Under the pieces are notes generated by a model. It was given only the letters and a program-made list of their open reading frames with translations. It ran no database searches and was not told where the DNA came from. This document shows positions 19,301-26,551 of a stretch of 64,000 nucleotides of DNA, piece by piece (position 1 is the first letter of the stretch; each line of letters opens with the position of its first letter). The translations under genes and the position numbers were made by a program. The stretch comes from Rhodococcus sp. KRD162 (GTDB lineage: Bacteria > Actinomycetota > Actinomycetes > Mycobacteriales > Mycobacteriaceae), in the NCBI RefSeq assembly GCF_017168335.1, contig NZ_JABFAU010000015.1, positions 105,895-169,894 of the forward strand, in the 5' to 3' direction.

Positions 19301-20127
19301 GTCGAGACCGCGATCGACAGTGGATTCTGTTCGCGCTCCTCGGCATGCCACTCGATGCGGCCGTTCTCCGAACGCAGGTCGAGTCGAACGGTGCGGGGCC
19401 GCATCGCCTTACCGCGGGCGCACACCGACAATCGGACGCCGCGGAGCCTGCCGCGCCCCAGCTCCCGGCCCGTCCCGAGTCCGTCGTATCCGTGCACCGA
19501 TGCGTCCAGTCGCAGTTCTGCCCCGTCCCAGTGGCCATCGGTCACCAGCAGCGTCGAACCCTTGCTGCGCGCCCTGGCCACCACTGCCCTGGCCCGCGTG
19601 GGCGATACCGACAGACCACCGAGACCGAGGACGACGAGGTCGACACCGTCGAGCAGGATTGCCGCCACTTCCACCGGGTCGGGGCCCGGATCGGGAATCA
19701 GGGCCAGCTTGCTCAACTGCGCGCCCATCTCCACCGCGGCCAGAATCCCGAACCGAGGCTGCCCGACAACGGCAACATGACCACCCGCACCGGTCACCGC
19801 GGCCACCAAACCGATGAGAAGCGAGCCGGCACCGGACACCGAGGCCACCGTTCCCCGTACCAGTCCGCCGTGCGGCAGCACCTCGATCAGCGCGGACGGC
19901 ACCGGAAGAACCGGCCGCTGACGGACCGCACTCTCCGACGCTGTCGACGGCTCGGAATCGTCGAGTTCGGAGCGCGCGGGGGCGGCGTCGGAATTGTCGA
20001 TGCGAACCGACGCTGTTTCACCGCGGGAGGGCACAGCGGCCATCCGACTACGCAGCAACGCCACGCGCTCCGGGAGCGACAACCCGTCGAGCGCATCCGG
20101 CGTGACAGAAGCTCCCGATACAGTCAT
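19297..20127 (-). CDS. imuA': ImuA', RecA-like mutasome accessory protein
   Basis: 276 residues. It resembles the actinobacterial ImuA' protein, a RecA-fold relative: [24 protein letters not shown] corresponds to the lead-in and degenerate Walker A region, and [17 protein letters not shown] to Walker B. The canonical GKT is absent. It forms an operon with imuB (4-bp overlap) and has a LexA-type box 73-88 bp upstream. ImuA' is required with ImuB and DnaE2 for induced mutagenesis in mycobacteria, as established there. Confidence 0.9.
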   Translation of the reverse strand: MTVSGASVTPDALDGLSLPERVALLRSRMAAVPSRGETASVRIDNSDAAPARSELDDSEPSTASESAVRQRPVLPVPSALIEVLPHGGLVRGTVASVSGAGSLLIGLVAAVTGAGGHVAVVGQPRFGILAAVEMGAQLSKLALIPDPGPDPVEVAAILLDGVDLVVLGLGGLSVSPTRARAVVARARSKGSTLLVTDGHWDGAELRLDASVHGYDGLGTGRELGRGRLRGVRLSVCARGKAMRPRTVRLDLRSENGRIEWHAEEREQNPLSIAVST

Positions 20128-20199
20128 GTCACTCCCCTTCGCGATGCGAGAAAATCGAGCCGAAACATCGGTGTTCGTCGAACGCGGGAAGTGGCGTAT

Positions 20200-20215
20200 T
20201 CGAACACAGTTTCGA
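20200..20215. promoter_or_regulatory. LexA (SOS) box upstream of imuA'
   Basis: TCGAACACAGTTTCGA matches TCGAAC-N4-GTTCGA with one mismatch. It lies 73-88 bp upstream of imuA', the usual distance for a damage-inducible promoter. The other divergent gene, a Ser/Thr kinase, starts 113 bp away. Confidence 0.85.
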
Positions 20216-20327
20216 TCTGCATCCAGTAAAGCTGCTCGGACGGCACCTCGTCAAGGCAGTGACGAAGCCCCTGGTGAAGGCTTCCGCTCAGCGGCCACGG
20301 GCACACCCGGTCATCGTCCACTAACCT

Positions 20328-21557
20328 GTGGACGTGACCGATCAGCAGCGTGTTCGACGGGGTGTCGGGCCCGACTATCTCCTGGCCGGCAGGTACCGCC
20401 TTGCCGGCAAGCTCGGCGGCGGCGGAATGGGTGCAGTATGGCTCGCCACCGACACACTTCTGCACCGCGAGGTGGCGGTCAAGCAGGTCACGTCCACTAT
20501 CGAGCTGAGCCAACAGCAGGCCGTCGAGGTCCGCAACCGGGCGATGCGAGAGGGACGCATCGCAGCTCGCCTCTCCAGCCCACACACCATCGCGATGCAC
20601 GACGTCGCCCTCGTCGACGGTGAGCCGTGGTTGATCATGGAATACCTGCCCTCGCGCAGTCTCGCGCAGGCACTCGGCACCACCGATTCACTACCTCCGT
20701 TCGAGATCGCCCAGATCGGGGCGCAGATCGCCGACGCGCTGACCGAGGCGCACGAGGCAGGAATTGTGCACCGCGACATCAAGCCGGGCAATATCCTGAT
20801 CGCCGATCGCGGTAAAGATCTGGGCATCGTCAAGATCAGCGATTTCGGTATCTCCCGTGCCAAGGGAGACGTCGAAGAATCCGACGACAGCGTCATCACC
20901 GGGACGCCCGCATATTTCGCACCCGAGGTAGCCCGCGGACAAGATCCAACCGCAGCCAGCGACGTGTTCTCCCTCGGCGCAGCGCTGTACACCGCCATGG
21001 AAGGCAAACCGCCGTTCGACATCGATCACGATTCGATCGCACTGCTGCACCGAGTTGCCAAGGGGCAGATCATCGCTCCCACCCGCAGCGGAGATCTGAC
21101 CGGCCCGCTGCTGCACATGCTGGAGCCAGATCCTGCTCGGCGTCCCACCATGGCGCAGGCCCGCGACGAGATCATTCTTGCCGCGATCAGCAAACGCGGC
21201 ACCATAGCTCAGCTGCGCGGTGTGCCACTGACGTCGGCGGACGGAGTTGTTCCCGCCTGGGCCAGGCGATCGACACCGGTATCCGAATCTCGCCGTCCGT
21301 CGCGAGAATTCGGCAGCACCCTCGCTGGTCTACCCGCAGTACAACCCGGTGAGAGCCCGGCGAATCCGGTTCCGTCGACCTACTCGCCACCACCGTTCGA
21401 TCTGCCCAAGAAGAAGAAGAATCCGATCGACGACGTCCTGATGCGGATCGAAGATGCCGTCGGTGACCGCACGTCGATTCCGTCGACCGCAATCCTCGCG
21501 GCACTCGTCCTCGTCGTCGTCATCGTTCTGATTCTGCTGATCGCCCTGCTGCTGTAA
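20328..21557 (+). CDS. Transmembrane Ser/Thr protein kinase without an extracellular domain
   Basis: 409 residues from GTG 20328 (GTG 20334 also possible). A complete Hanks-type kinase domain is present: GGGGMGAVW glycine loop, VAVKQV lysine, catalytic HRDIKPGNIL (near residue 145), DFGIS metal loop, activation segment with TGTPAYFAPE. It is followed by a linker of about 100 residues rich in Pro and Ser, a basic run PKKKKNP, and a single membrane helix (AILAALVLVVVIVLILLIALLL) at the extreme C-terminus. There is therefore essentially no outside sensor part, unlike PknB or PknD. The gene is divergent from imuA'. Its substrates cannot be inferred. Confidence 0.93.
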   Translation: MDVTDQQRVRRGVGPDYLLAGRYRLAGKLGGGGMGAVWLATDTLLHREVAVKQVTSTIELSQQQAVEVRNRAMREGRIAARLSSPHTIAMHDVALVDGEPWLIMEYLPSRSLAQALGTTDSLPPFEIAQIGAQIADALTEAHEAGIVHRDIKPGNILIADRGKDLGIVKISDFGISRAKGDVEESDDSVITGTPAYFAPEVARGQDPTAASDVFSLGAALYTAMEGKPPFDIDHDSIALLHRVAKGQIIAPTRSGDLTGPLLHMLEPDPARRPTMAQARDEIILAAISKRGTIAQLRGVPLTSADGVVPAWARRSTPVSESRRPSREFGSTLAGLPAVQPGESPANPVPSTYSPPPFDLPKKKKNPIDDVLMRIEDAVGDRTSIPSTAILAALVLVVVIVLILLIALLL

Positions 21558-21565
21558 CCGAGCCC

Positions 21566-21685
21566 TCAGCGTGCCTCGTGCACGATGATTGCGATCTGAA
21601 CCCTGTTGCTGCACTCCAGTTTCGCGAGGATTCGTGAGACATGGGTCTTCACGGTCGCCACACTCATGTACAGGTCCGCACCGAT
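21566..21685 (-). pseudogene. C-terminal tail of a LuxR/NarL-type regulator (remnant)
   Basis: On the minus strand about 39 codons before the stop at 21566-21568 encode a NarL-type DNA-recognition helix and tail: DLYMSVATVKTHVSRILAKL, then NRVQIAIIVHEAR. This matches the last 40 residues of LuxR-family response regulators. Upstream in the same direction the frame degenerates (CGWIGADL), and within 25 bp the MerR-clamp gene ends. No receiver or linker remains. It is a leftover of a deleted regulator gene. Confidence 0.8.
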
Positions 21686-21709
21686 CCACCCACAGCAATC
21701 ATCTTCCGA

Positions 21710-22714
21710 TCAACCGCGTACAGGCATCACCAGTGTCGTCAGCGCCCCGTCGACCGCGGAGCGCACCAGCATCGGCTGATCCGGTGCAGCGATATCGAAC
21801 ATCAGGTCCGGCCCCACCGCCGATGCCACGGCGGCGTGCAGAACGGCTGCATCGAAGAACACCGTCATCTCCGTCCCGGTCACCCGTGCGGGGACGGGAA
21901 CGCCATCGACCGTCAGGCCGTGCGGGCCTGCCTCGATCCGAAGAGTGCCACCCAGCGGGACGAGATCTCGATGCAGCACGACCCTCGTCGCGGTCGGAGC
22001 CAGCCCGTCCATGATCACCTGCCAGTCGGGGAAATCGCCGTCGACGAGATCCACCTCGGCCCGAACTCCGTCGGAGTCGATCACCATCGCGTCGTCGGTT
22101 GCTTTCAGCACGAGGGTGCCGGTTGCGGTCACCGTCCCGAGCGAGCCGACTGTTGCGATTCGAGACCAGGAGCCGCCGGCCGAGCTCTGCGCCACCAGGC
22201 TGTGGGTGGACAGTCGATACCGATCCGTCGCGGTGAGAGTGACGCTGGTGCCGTCGACCTCGATCAGTACCCCGCGCAGCACCGGAAAGTCCTCGCTCGT
22301 CCCGGCGGCCGAGGACACCTGCCGCACCGCCGATGCGAACTCGGCTGCCGATACCGATGCTGTGCAGTATTTTTCGTCGAACAACCGTCGGATCACCACT
22401 GCGGACTCGGCGGCCGCGCGCGCGTGCGCGGCCAGGTCCTCGACGTGTCGATCCACGATCTCGACCGCCGCAGCTGCGTCGCCGTCGAGAGCAGCGGCCA
22501 CCTTGTCCAGTGGCATGCCGATCTCGCGCAGTTGTCGAATGATGTTGGCGCGCTTCGATTGCGCTCGGGTGTAGTAGCGATAGCCGGACTTGGCATCGAT
22601 TGACGTCGGGACGAGCAACCCACAGTCGTCGTAGAAGCGCAGGGCACTGGGGGTCAGCCCACTCGCGCGGGCGAACACACCGATGGTCACGAACTCTTCG
22701 TCCGAATCAGTCAT
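21710..22714 (-). CDS. MerR-type regulator fused to a DnaN-like sliding-clamp domain
   Basis: 334 residues from the ATG at 22714, preceded by AGGATTTGACC. Residues about 8-75 are a MerR winged helix-turn-helix (VTIGVFARASGLTPSALRFYDDCGLL, SGYRYYT, IRQLREIGMPLDKV), followed by a coiled linker to about 112. From about 125 to the end the sequence follows the second and third domains of the beta sliding clamp DnaN. The matching pieces are FASAVRQV, PVLRGVLIEVDG, VTLTATDRYRL, then DGDFPDWQVI and the terminal PMLVR...LVMPVR. A true clamp has three such domains per subunit. MerR partners usually bind a small ligand; here the partner domain is clamp-like, and the ligand or partner is unknown. Confidence 0.85.
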   Translation of the reverse strand: MTDSDEEFVTIGVFARASGLTPSALRFYDDCGLLVPTSIDAKSGYRYYTRAQSKRANIIRQLREIGMPLDKVAAALDGDAAAAVEIVDRHVEDLAAHARAAAESAVVIRRLFDEKYCTASVSAAEFASAVRQVSSAAGTSEDFPVLRGVLIEVDGTSVTLTATDRYRLSTHSLVAQSSAGGSWSRIATVGSLGTVTATGTLVLKATDDAMVIDSDGVRAEVDLVDGDFPDWQVIMDGLAPTATRVVLHRDLVPLGGTLRIEAGPHGLTVDGVPVPARVTGTEMTVFFDAAVLHAAVASAVGPDLMFDIAAPDQPMLVRSAVDGALTTLVMPVRG

Positions 22715-22766
22715 GGTCAAATCCTGAGGCTTCGGGTTGGTCGAAGGTCAAGCGCGACCCGGATGC

Positions 22767-23414
22767 CTAGTCGATTCGACGCTTGTGCGCCCAGCGCGTC
22801 AACGCGTTCCTGTTGGACTGCTGAGTCTTTCGAAGCACATTCGATGCATGTGTCTCGACGGTCTTGACGGAGATGAACAGATCCTCGGCGATCTCGCGAT
22901 AGGTGTATCCGCGGGCCAGCAACCGCAGCACCTCGAGTTCCCGGGGCGTCAACGAATCCAGCTCCGGATCCAGCGGTGGCTCCGGGACAGCACTGCGGCC
23001 AGTGAACGAATCGAGTACGAACCCGGCCAGGCGAGGGCTGAACACGGCATCTCCCCCGGCGACGCGTCGAACACCGTCGGCCAGTTCCGCACCCGAAATC
23101 GTCTTGGTGACATAGCCTCTGGCTCCGGCGCGGATGACGGCGATGACGTCCTCGGCCGCGTCGGACACACTCAGCGCGAGACACACCGGCCCCTCGGCAA
23201 TCCTGTTCAGCACGGCCACGCCGCCGCCGTCGGGCATGTGCACATCGAGCAGCACCACATCGGGCTTGGTCGTGTCGATCCCCGAGACCGCTTCGGCGAC
23301 GCCTCCGGCTTCTCCGACTACGTCGATGTCTGCTTCGCGGCCGAGTTCGGCTCGCACGCCGGAACGGAACACCGCGTGATCGTCGACCAGGAAAACACGA
23401 AAGGGGTCGGTCAC
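22767..23414 (-). CDS. NarL/LuxR response regulator of a PspC-linked two-component system (EsrR-like)
   Basis: 215 residues. Receiver domain: VDDHAVF (acidic pocket), phospho-acceptor Asp in LLDVHMPDGGG (near residue 57), Thr/Lys switch residues in SVSDAAEDV and GYVTKTI. The C-terminal DNA-binding domain has LTPRELEVLRLLARGYTYREIAEDLFISVKTVETH. Its GTG start overlaps the stop of the kinase gene (GTGA), so the pair is translationally coupled. Gene order and the PspC sensor resemble EsrSR of Corynebacterium glutamicum, which answers cell-envelope stress. The twin palindromes in the divergent promoter are probable targets. Confidence 0.92.
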   Translation of the reverse strand: MTDPFRVFLVDDHAVFRSGVRAELGREADIDVVGEAGGVAEAVSGIDTTKPDVVLLDVHMPDGGGVAVLNRIAEGPVCLALSVSDAAEDVIAVIRAGARGYVTKTISGAELADGVRRVAGGDAVFSPRLAGFVLDSFTGRSAVPEPPLDPELDSLTPRELEVLRLLARGYTYREIAEDLFISVKTVETHASNVLRKTQQSNRNALTRWAHKRRID

Positions 23415-24787
23415 GTCGGCTGCTCCTGCTGGTTGGTCTCGGACGATTCGGTGGTGACGTTGTTTCCGGTGCGGGGCATGAAGATGCGAACTTCGGTTCC
23501 CTTGCCGACGGTAGACCGTACCTGCACTGTGCCGCCGCGGCGTTCGATGCGTCCCCGGATCGACTTGGTCAGTCCCTGCCGATCCTCCGGTATCTCGGAT
23601 TCGTCGAATCCGGTTCCTCTGTCGCGGACGAAGATGCTGACCTGTTCGGCTTCGGTTTCGGCGAACAGATCGATATTGGTCTCACCGGAGTGCTTGGCGG
23701 CGTTGACCAGCGCCTCACGTGTGGCTCCCAGAAGCGCGGTGAAACTCTCCCGGGACAAACCGGATCCGACGTCGTCGGGCAGCAGGTGCACGTCACCGAC
23801 GGTGATGGGCCGGACGGTCACACCGTGCTGGTCTTCGACCTCACCGGAGATGGTCTTGAGGGCGTCGGCCAGGCTGGAGTTGTCGGTGTCGCCGCCGTCG
23901 AACAGCCACTTGCGGAGTTCGCGCTCCTGCCCGCGGGCGAGCCGCATCACCTCTTGTGGCCGATCGGACTGCTTCTGGATCAAGGCCAGCGTCTGCAACA
24001 CCGAATCATGCAGGTGCGAGGCGATTTCTTCGCGCTCGTCGTTGCGGATGCGCGCAGCGCGCTCGGCACCGAGCGCCCGCCACATGCGCAACCAGATGGG
24101 TACCGTCAACAAGCCGACGCCGACGAGCGTGACCACCACCGCCAGCAGCGACGAACGCAGCGCGGCCAGGTCGACGCGGGCAAGGACCACCACTCCCAAC
24201 CCGAGGACGATCAGCGTTGCTCCGCCGACGACCCTGGCCCAGCTCAGCACCGTCGGTCGCTCGGGCAGCCCCAGCGCCGAACGCGGTCCGTCGGAATCGA
24301 ACTCGCGCCACACCAGGGCCGCGCCGACGACCACGACGAGCACGGGCACGATGACCGACGCGGCGGTGCCGCTGAGCAGCCAGGCAAGCCCCACGGCCAG
24401 ACCGAGTCCGATGGCGGCCAACCCGAACGCCCGTTGGCGTTCGGCGGCGCTCGGGTGCGCCGTGTCGTCCCCGGCGGGGGTGAACATCCAGATCAGGCCG
24501 TAGGCGGCGATTCCGGCGCCGGCCGACGCTGCGAGCAGCGCGAAGGCCACTCGTACCTTGAACACGTCGACGCCGAGGTGGTCGGCGAGTCCGCCTGCGA
24601 CGCCGCCGACGATACGTCCGCCGCCGCGGCGCAGGAAGGGGGCAGGAGCGGAGCCTGCCGAAGCGACCGAAGTAACAGGAGCGGAGCCTGCCGAAGCGAC
24701 CGAAGTAACAGGAGTTGCCGACGCGTCGCCGGCTGTGTGTGGTGTGGTGCTGGCGGCGTCAACGGGTGGATTGTCGACAGGGTGCAC
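23411..24787 (-). CDS. PspC-domain sensor histidine kinase (EsrS-like)
   Basis: 458 residues from GTG 24787. After a low-complexity leader with an 11-residue duplication comes a PspC domain (GRIVGGVAGGLADHLGVDVFKVRVAFALLAASAG, about 54-90). Four or five membrane helices follow to about 235. The cytoplasmic part has a HisKA_3 motif (EEIASHLHDSVLQTLALI, His near 260) and a GHKL ATPase (REALVNAAKHSG and RDRGTGFD). It has no obvious outer sensory loop, which is typical of LiaS/EsrS-type kinases that sense through a membrane partner. The divergent PspC protein at 24925 is the natural partner candidate. Confidence 0.92.
   Translation of the reverse strand: MHPVDNPPVDAASTTPHTAGDASATPVTSVASAGSAPVTSVASAGSAPAPFLRRGGGRIVGGVAGGLADHLGVDVFKVRVAFALLAASAGAGIAAYGLIWMFTPAGDDTAHPSAAERQRAFGLAAIGLGLAVGLAWLLSGTAASVIVPVLVVVVGAALVWREFDSDGPRSALGLPERPTVLSWARVVGGATLIVLGLGVVVLARVDLAALRSSLLAVVVTLVGVGLLTVPIWLRMWRALGAERAARIRNDEREEIASHLHDSVLQTLALIQKQSDRPQEVMRLARGQERELRKWLFDGGDTDNSSLADALKTISGEVEDQHGVTVRPITVGDVHLLPDDVGSGLSRESFTALLGATREALVNAAKHSGETNIDLFAETEAEQVSIFVRDRGTGFDESEIPEDRQGLTKSIRGRIERRGGTVQVRSTVGKGTEVRIFMPRTGNNVTTESSETNQQEQPT
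24643..24714. repeat. 33-bp tandem repeat, two full copies and a 6-base third
   Basis: Two identical 33-bp units (24643-24675, 24676-24708), followed by the first six bases of a third. They lie inside the kinase leader and are in frame, giving the duplicated TSVASAGSAPV in the protein. Perfect identity suggests a recent or unstable duplication. Confidence 0.95.
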
Positions 24788-24821
24788 GCCTTCGATCCTG
24801 GCACGGCGGGGGTGGGTGTCG

Positions 24822-24841
24822 CATCAGGGTTCGCCCTGATG
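24822..24841. promoter_or_regulatory. Palindromic operator, copy 1 (CATCAGGG-N4-CCCTGATG)
   Basis: Perfect 8-bp inverted repeat with a TTCG spacer, located 35 bp upstream of the kinase start. It has the same arms as the copy at 24872-24891. Most likely bound by the NarL-type regulator of this locus; this is inference. Confidence 0.8.
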
Positions 24842-24871
24842 TTCGCTGTCTTGGTCGAGTTCGGGGGTGAA

Positions 24872-24891
24872 CATCAGGGGTATCCCTGATG
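24872..24891. promoter_or_regulatory. Palindromic operator, copy 2 (CATCAGGG-N4-CCCTGATG)
   Basis: Perfect 8-bp inverted repeat with a GTAT spacer, 34 bp upstream of the PspC membrane gene. Its centre is exactly 50 bp from the centre of copy 1, close to five helical turns, so both sites face the same side of DNA. Confidence 0.8.
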
Positions 24892-24924
24892 TGTTTCTCG
24901 ATGCGGGCCACCACGATGGTTGTC

Positions 24925-26289
24925 ATGAGCAACGTGACCGTCTCGGATCAACTACAGCAGATGTGGCGCACCCGCCCGCACCGCTTGCCGCAACGCGGGC
25001 ATGTGGCGGGTGTCGCGGCCGGTATCGGCTATCGCTATGACGTCGACCCTGTTCTGATTCGGGTCGCCTTCGTCGTGTCCACCTTGTTCGGCGGTAGCGG
25101 CATCGTGCTGTATCTGGCGGCGTGGCTGGTGCTCAGCCGTGCCGGTGATACAGCGTCGGGTGCGGAGTCGTTGGTGGGGCGCGGCACCAGTTCCGATTCG
25201 ACGACCAAGTTGGTGGTTGTGGCGGTGGCGTTGGTGATCGCGTTGTCGACGATCGGCCCGGTTGGCGTCGGTCTCGGCGGGTCGGGATTGATCAGTTTGG
25301 TGGCGATGTTCGGCGGACTGTGGTTGCTTCATCAGCGTTGTCCGGAGCCGCCGCCGTACATGCGGGCGGCAGAGTTCTCCGGTAACCGTTCTGCGCCGAC
25401 GCCGTTCGGCCCGCACTCCACCTCGGCGGAGCAGTGGACGGCCGCGCAGTATCGGCCGCCGCAGTTTCAACACGAGCGCTATACCCCGTACACGACCCTG
25501 CCGAAGAGCTATGTGCCCTCGCCGAAGACCCCCGAGGAGCCCGCTACCGGGGACTCGGCTGACGCGCACACGGTGAATCTGAACAAGACACCGGAGTCCG
25601 TCGAGACACCCTCTGTCACGCCCCCTTCGTGGGATCCGCTCGGTGTGGCACCGTTCGCCTGGGATCTTCCCGAGCCTGCCGGCAGCTCGCTGCCCGCGAA
25701 AGTCGCACGCAAGCGCCGGTCACGTTGGACGGCAAGCTTTCTCGGTTTGGCTCTGCTCGCGGCTGCCGTCACAGCGGCGGTCGGAGCGGCAAGCGGCGGA
25801 GACTGGGCGACGCCAGGCCGGGTCGGCGCTGTCTCTTTGGCGGTGATCGCGGTCGGTCTGGTGCTCGGCGCGTTTCTGCGCAAGGGTTACGGACTGTTGG
25901 TGGTCGCCGCGCCCTTGGCCGGGTTCGTCCTTCTGGCATCGGCGATCGGGCCGACGGATCTGGAGAACAGAACCTCGGGAACTCAACGGGTGGCCCCGCT
26001 CACCGTTGCCGATCTCGATACCTCGTACAGAGTCGGAGCCGGTGAGCTCGATCTCGACCTCACGGGCCTCGATCTCACCGAAAGCCGCCGCGTCGAGATA
26101 GATGTGATGTTCGGTCAGGCCGTGGTGACGGTACCGGATTCGATGAACGTGAACGTGGAGTGCGAGGCGGCGTTGGGTACCTGCCCCACGGACACGCGGT
26201 TCGGTCCGGGAGCCGGCACCGATGCTCCGGTATTGACGGTCGTAGGAGATCTGGCACTCGGCGAGCTGAAAGTGGAGCCCCAGAGATGA
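24925..26289 (+). CDS. PspC/LiaF-like membrane protein (EsrI-like)
   Basis: 454 residues from ATG 24925 (ATGs at 24901 and 24916 are alternatives). The N-terminal PspC domain is clear: HRLPQRGHVAGVAAGIGYRYDVDPVLIRVAFVVSTLFGG. Two further membrane helices follow to about 145, then a disordered Pro/Thr/Ser-rich linker (about 150-275). After another membrane block (about 280-345) there is a C-terminal beta-helix-like domain (AGELDLDLTGLDL, RVEIDVMFGQAVVTVPDS) like the LiaF/DUF1707-associated domain. In C. glutamicum, EsrI is the membrane regulator paired with EsrSR. The divergent arrangement and shared operator region support the same role here. Confidence 0.88.
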   Translation: MSNVTVSDQLQQMWRTRPHRLPQRGHVAGVAAGIGYRYDVDPVLIRVAFVVSTLFGGSGIVLYLAAWLVLSRAGDTASGAESLVGRGTSSDSTTKLVVVAVALVIALSTIGPVGVGLGGSGLISLVAMFGGLWLLHQRCPEPPPYMRAAEFSGNRSAPTPFGPHSTSAEQWTAAQYRPPQFQHERYTPYTTLPKSYVPSPKTPEEPATGDSADAHTVNLNKTPESVETPSVTPPSWDPLGVAPFAWDLPEPAGSSLPAKVARKRRSRWTASFLGLALLAAAVTAAVGAASGGDWATPGRVGAVSLAVIAVGLVLGAFLRKGYGLLVVAAPLAGFVLLASAIGPTDLENRTSGTQRVAPLTVADLDTSYRVGAGELDLDLTGLDLTESRRVEIDVMFGQAVVTVPDSMNVNVECEAALGTCPTDTRFGPGAGTDAPVLTVVGDLALGELKVEPQR

Positions 26290-26546
26290 AGAAGAACAAG
26301 TTCGACGGTATCGGCCACGACTACGGTGACAGCGACTCCGACACCGAGGAACGCAACGCGAGCAGACGCGGCCCGTCGGCGCTGCTGCTTCTCGCCGGCC
26401 TGGCCGCCCTGGTCGTCTCGATTGCGGCCCTCGTCGGTCAGGACGCCGTCACGGCGCTGGGCAACGTGCAGTTTCGTTGGCTGTTCGTGATCGTCGCGGT
26501 CGTCGTCGGAGTCGTGCTGCTACTGGGCCCCAGCAGAAAGAACTGA
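26286..26546 (+). CDS. Small two-helix membrane protein of the PspC locus
   Basis: 86 residues. The ATG at 26286 overlaps the PspC gene stop (ATGA), so it is translationally coupled. A charged N-terminal part (FDGIGHDYGDSDSDTEERNASRRG) is followed by two hydrophobic helices (ALLLLAGLAALVVSIAAL and FRWLFVIVAVVVGVVLLLG). No named domain. By position it belongs to the envelope-stress module and may assist the PspC membrane protein. It ends 5 bp before the convergent guaA stop. Confidence 0.82.
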   Translation: MKKNKFDGIGHDYGDSDSDTEERNASRRGPSALLLLAGLAALVVSIAALVGQDAVTALGNVQFRWLFVIVAVVVGVVLLLGPSRKN

Positions 26547-26551
26547 CCGCG

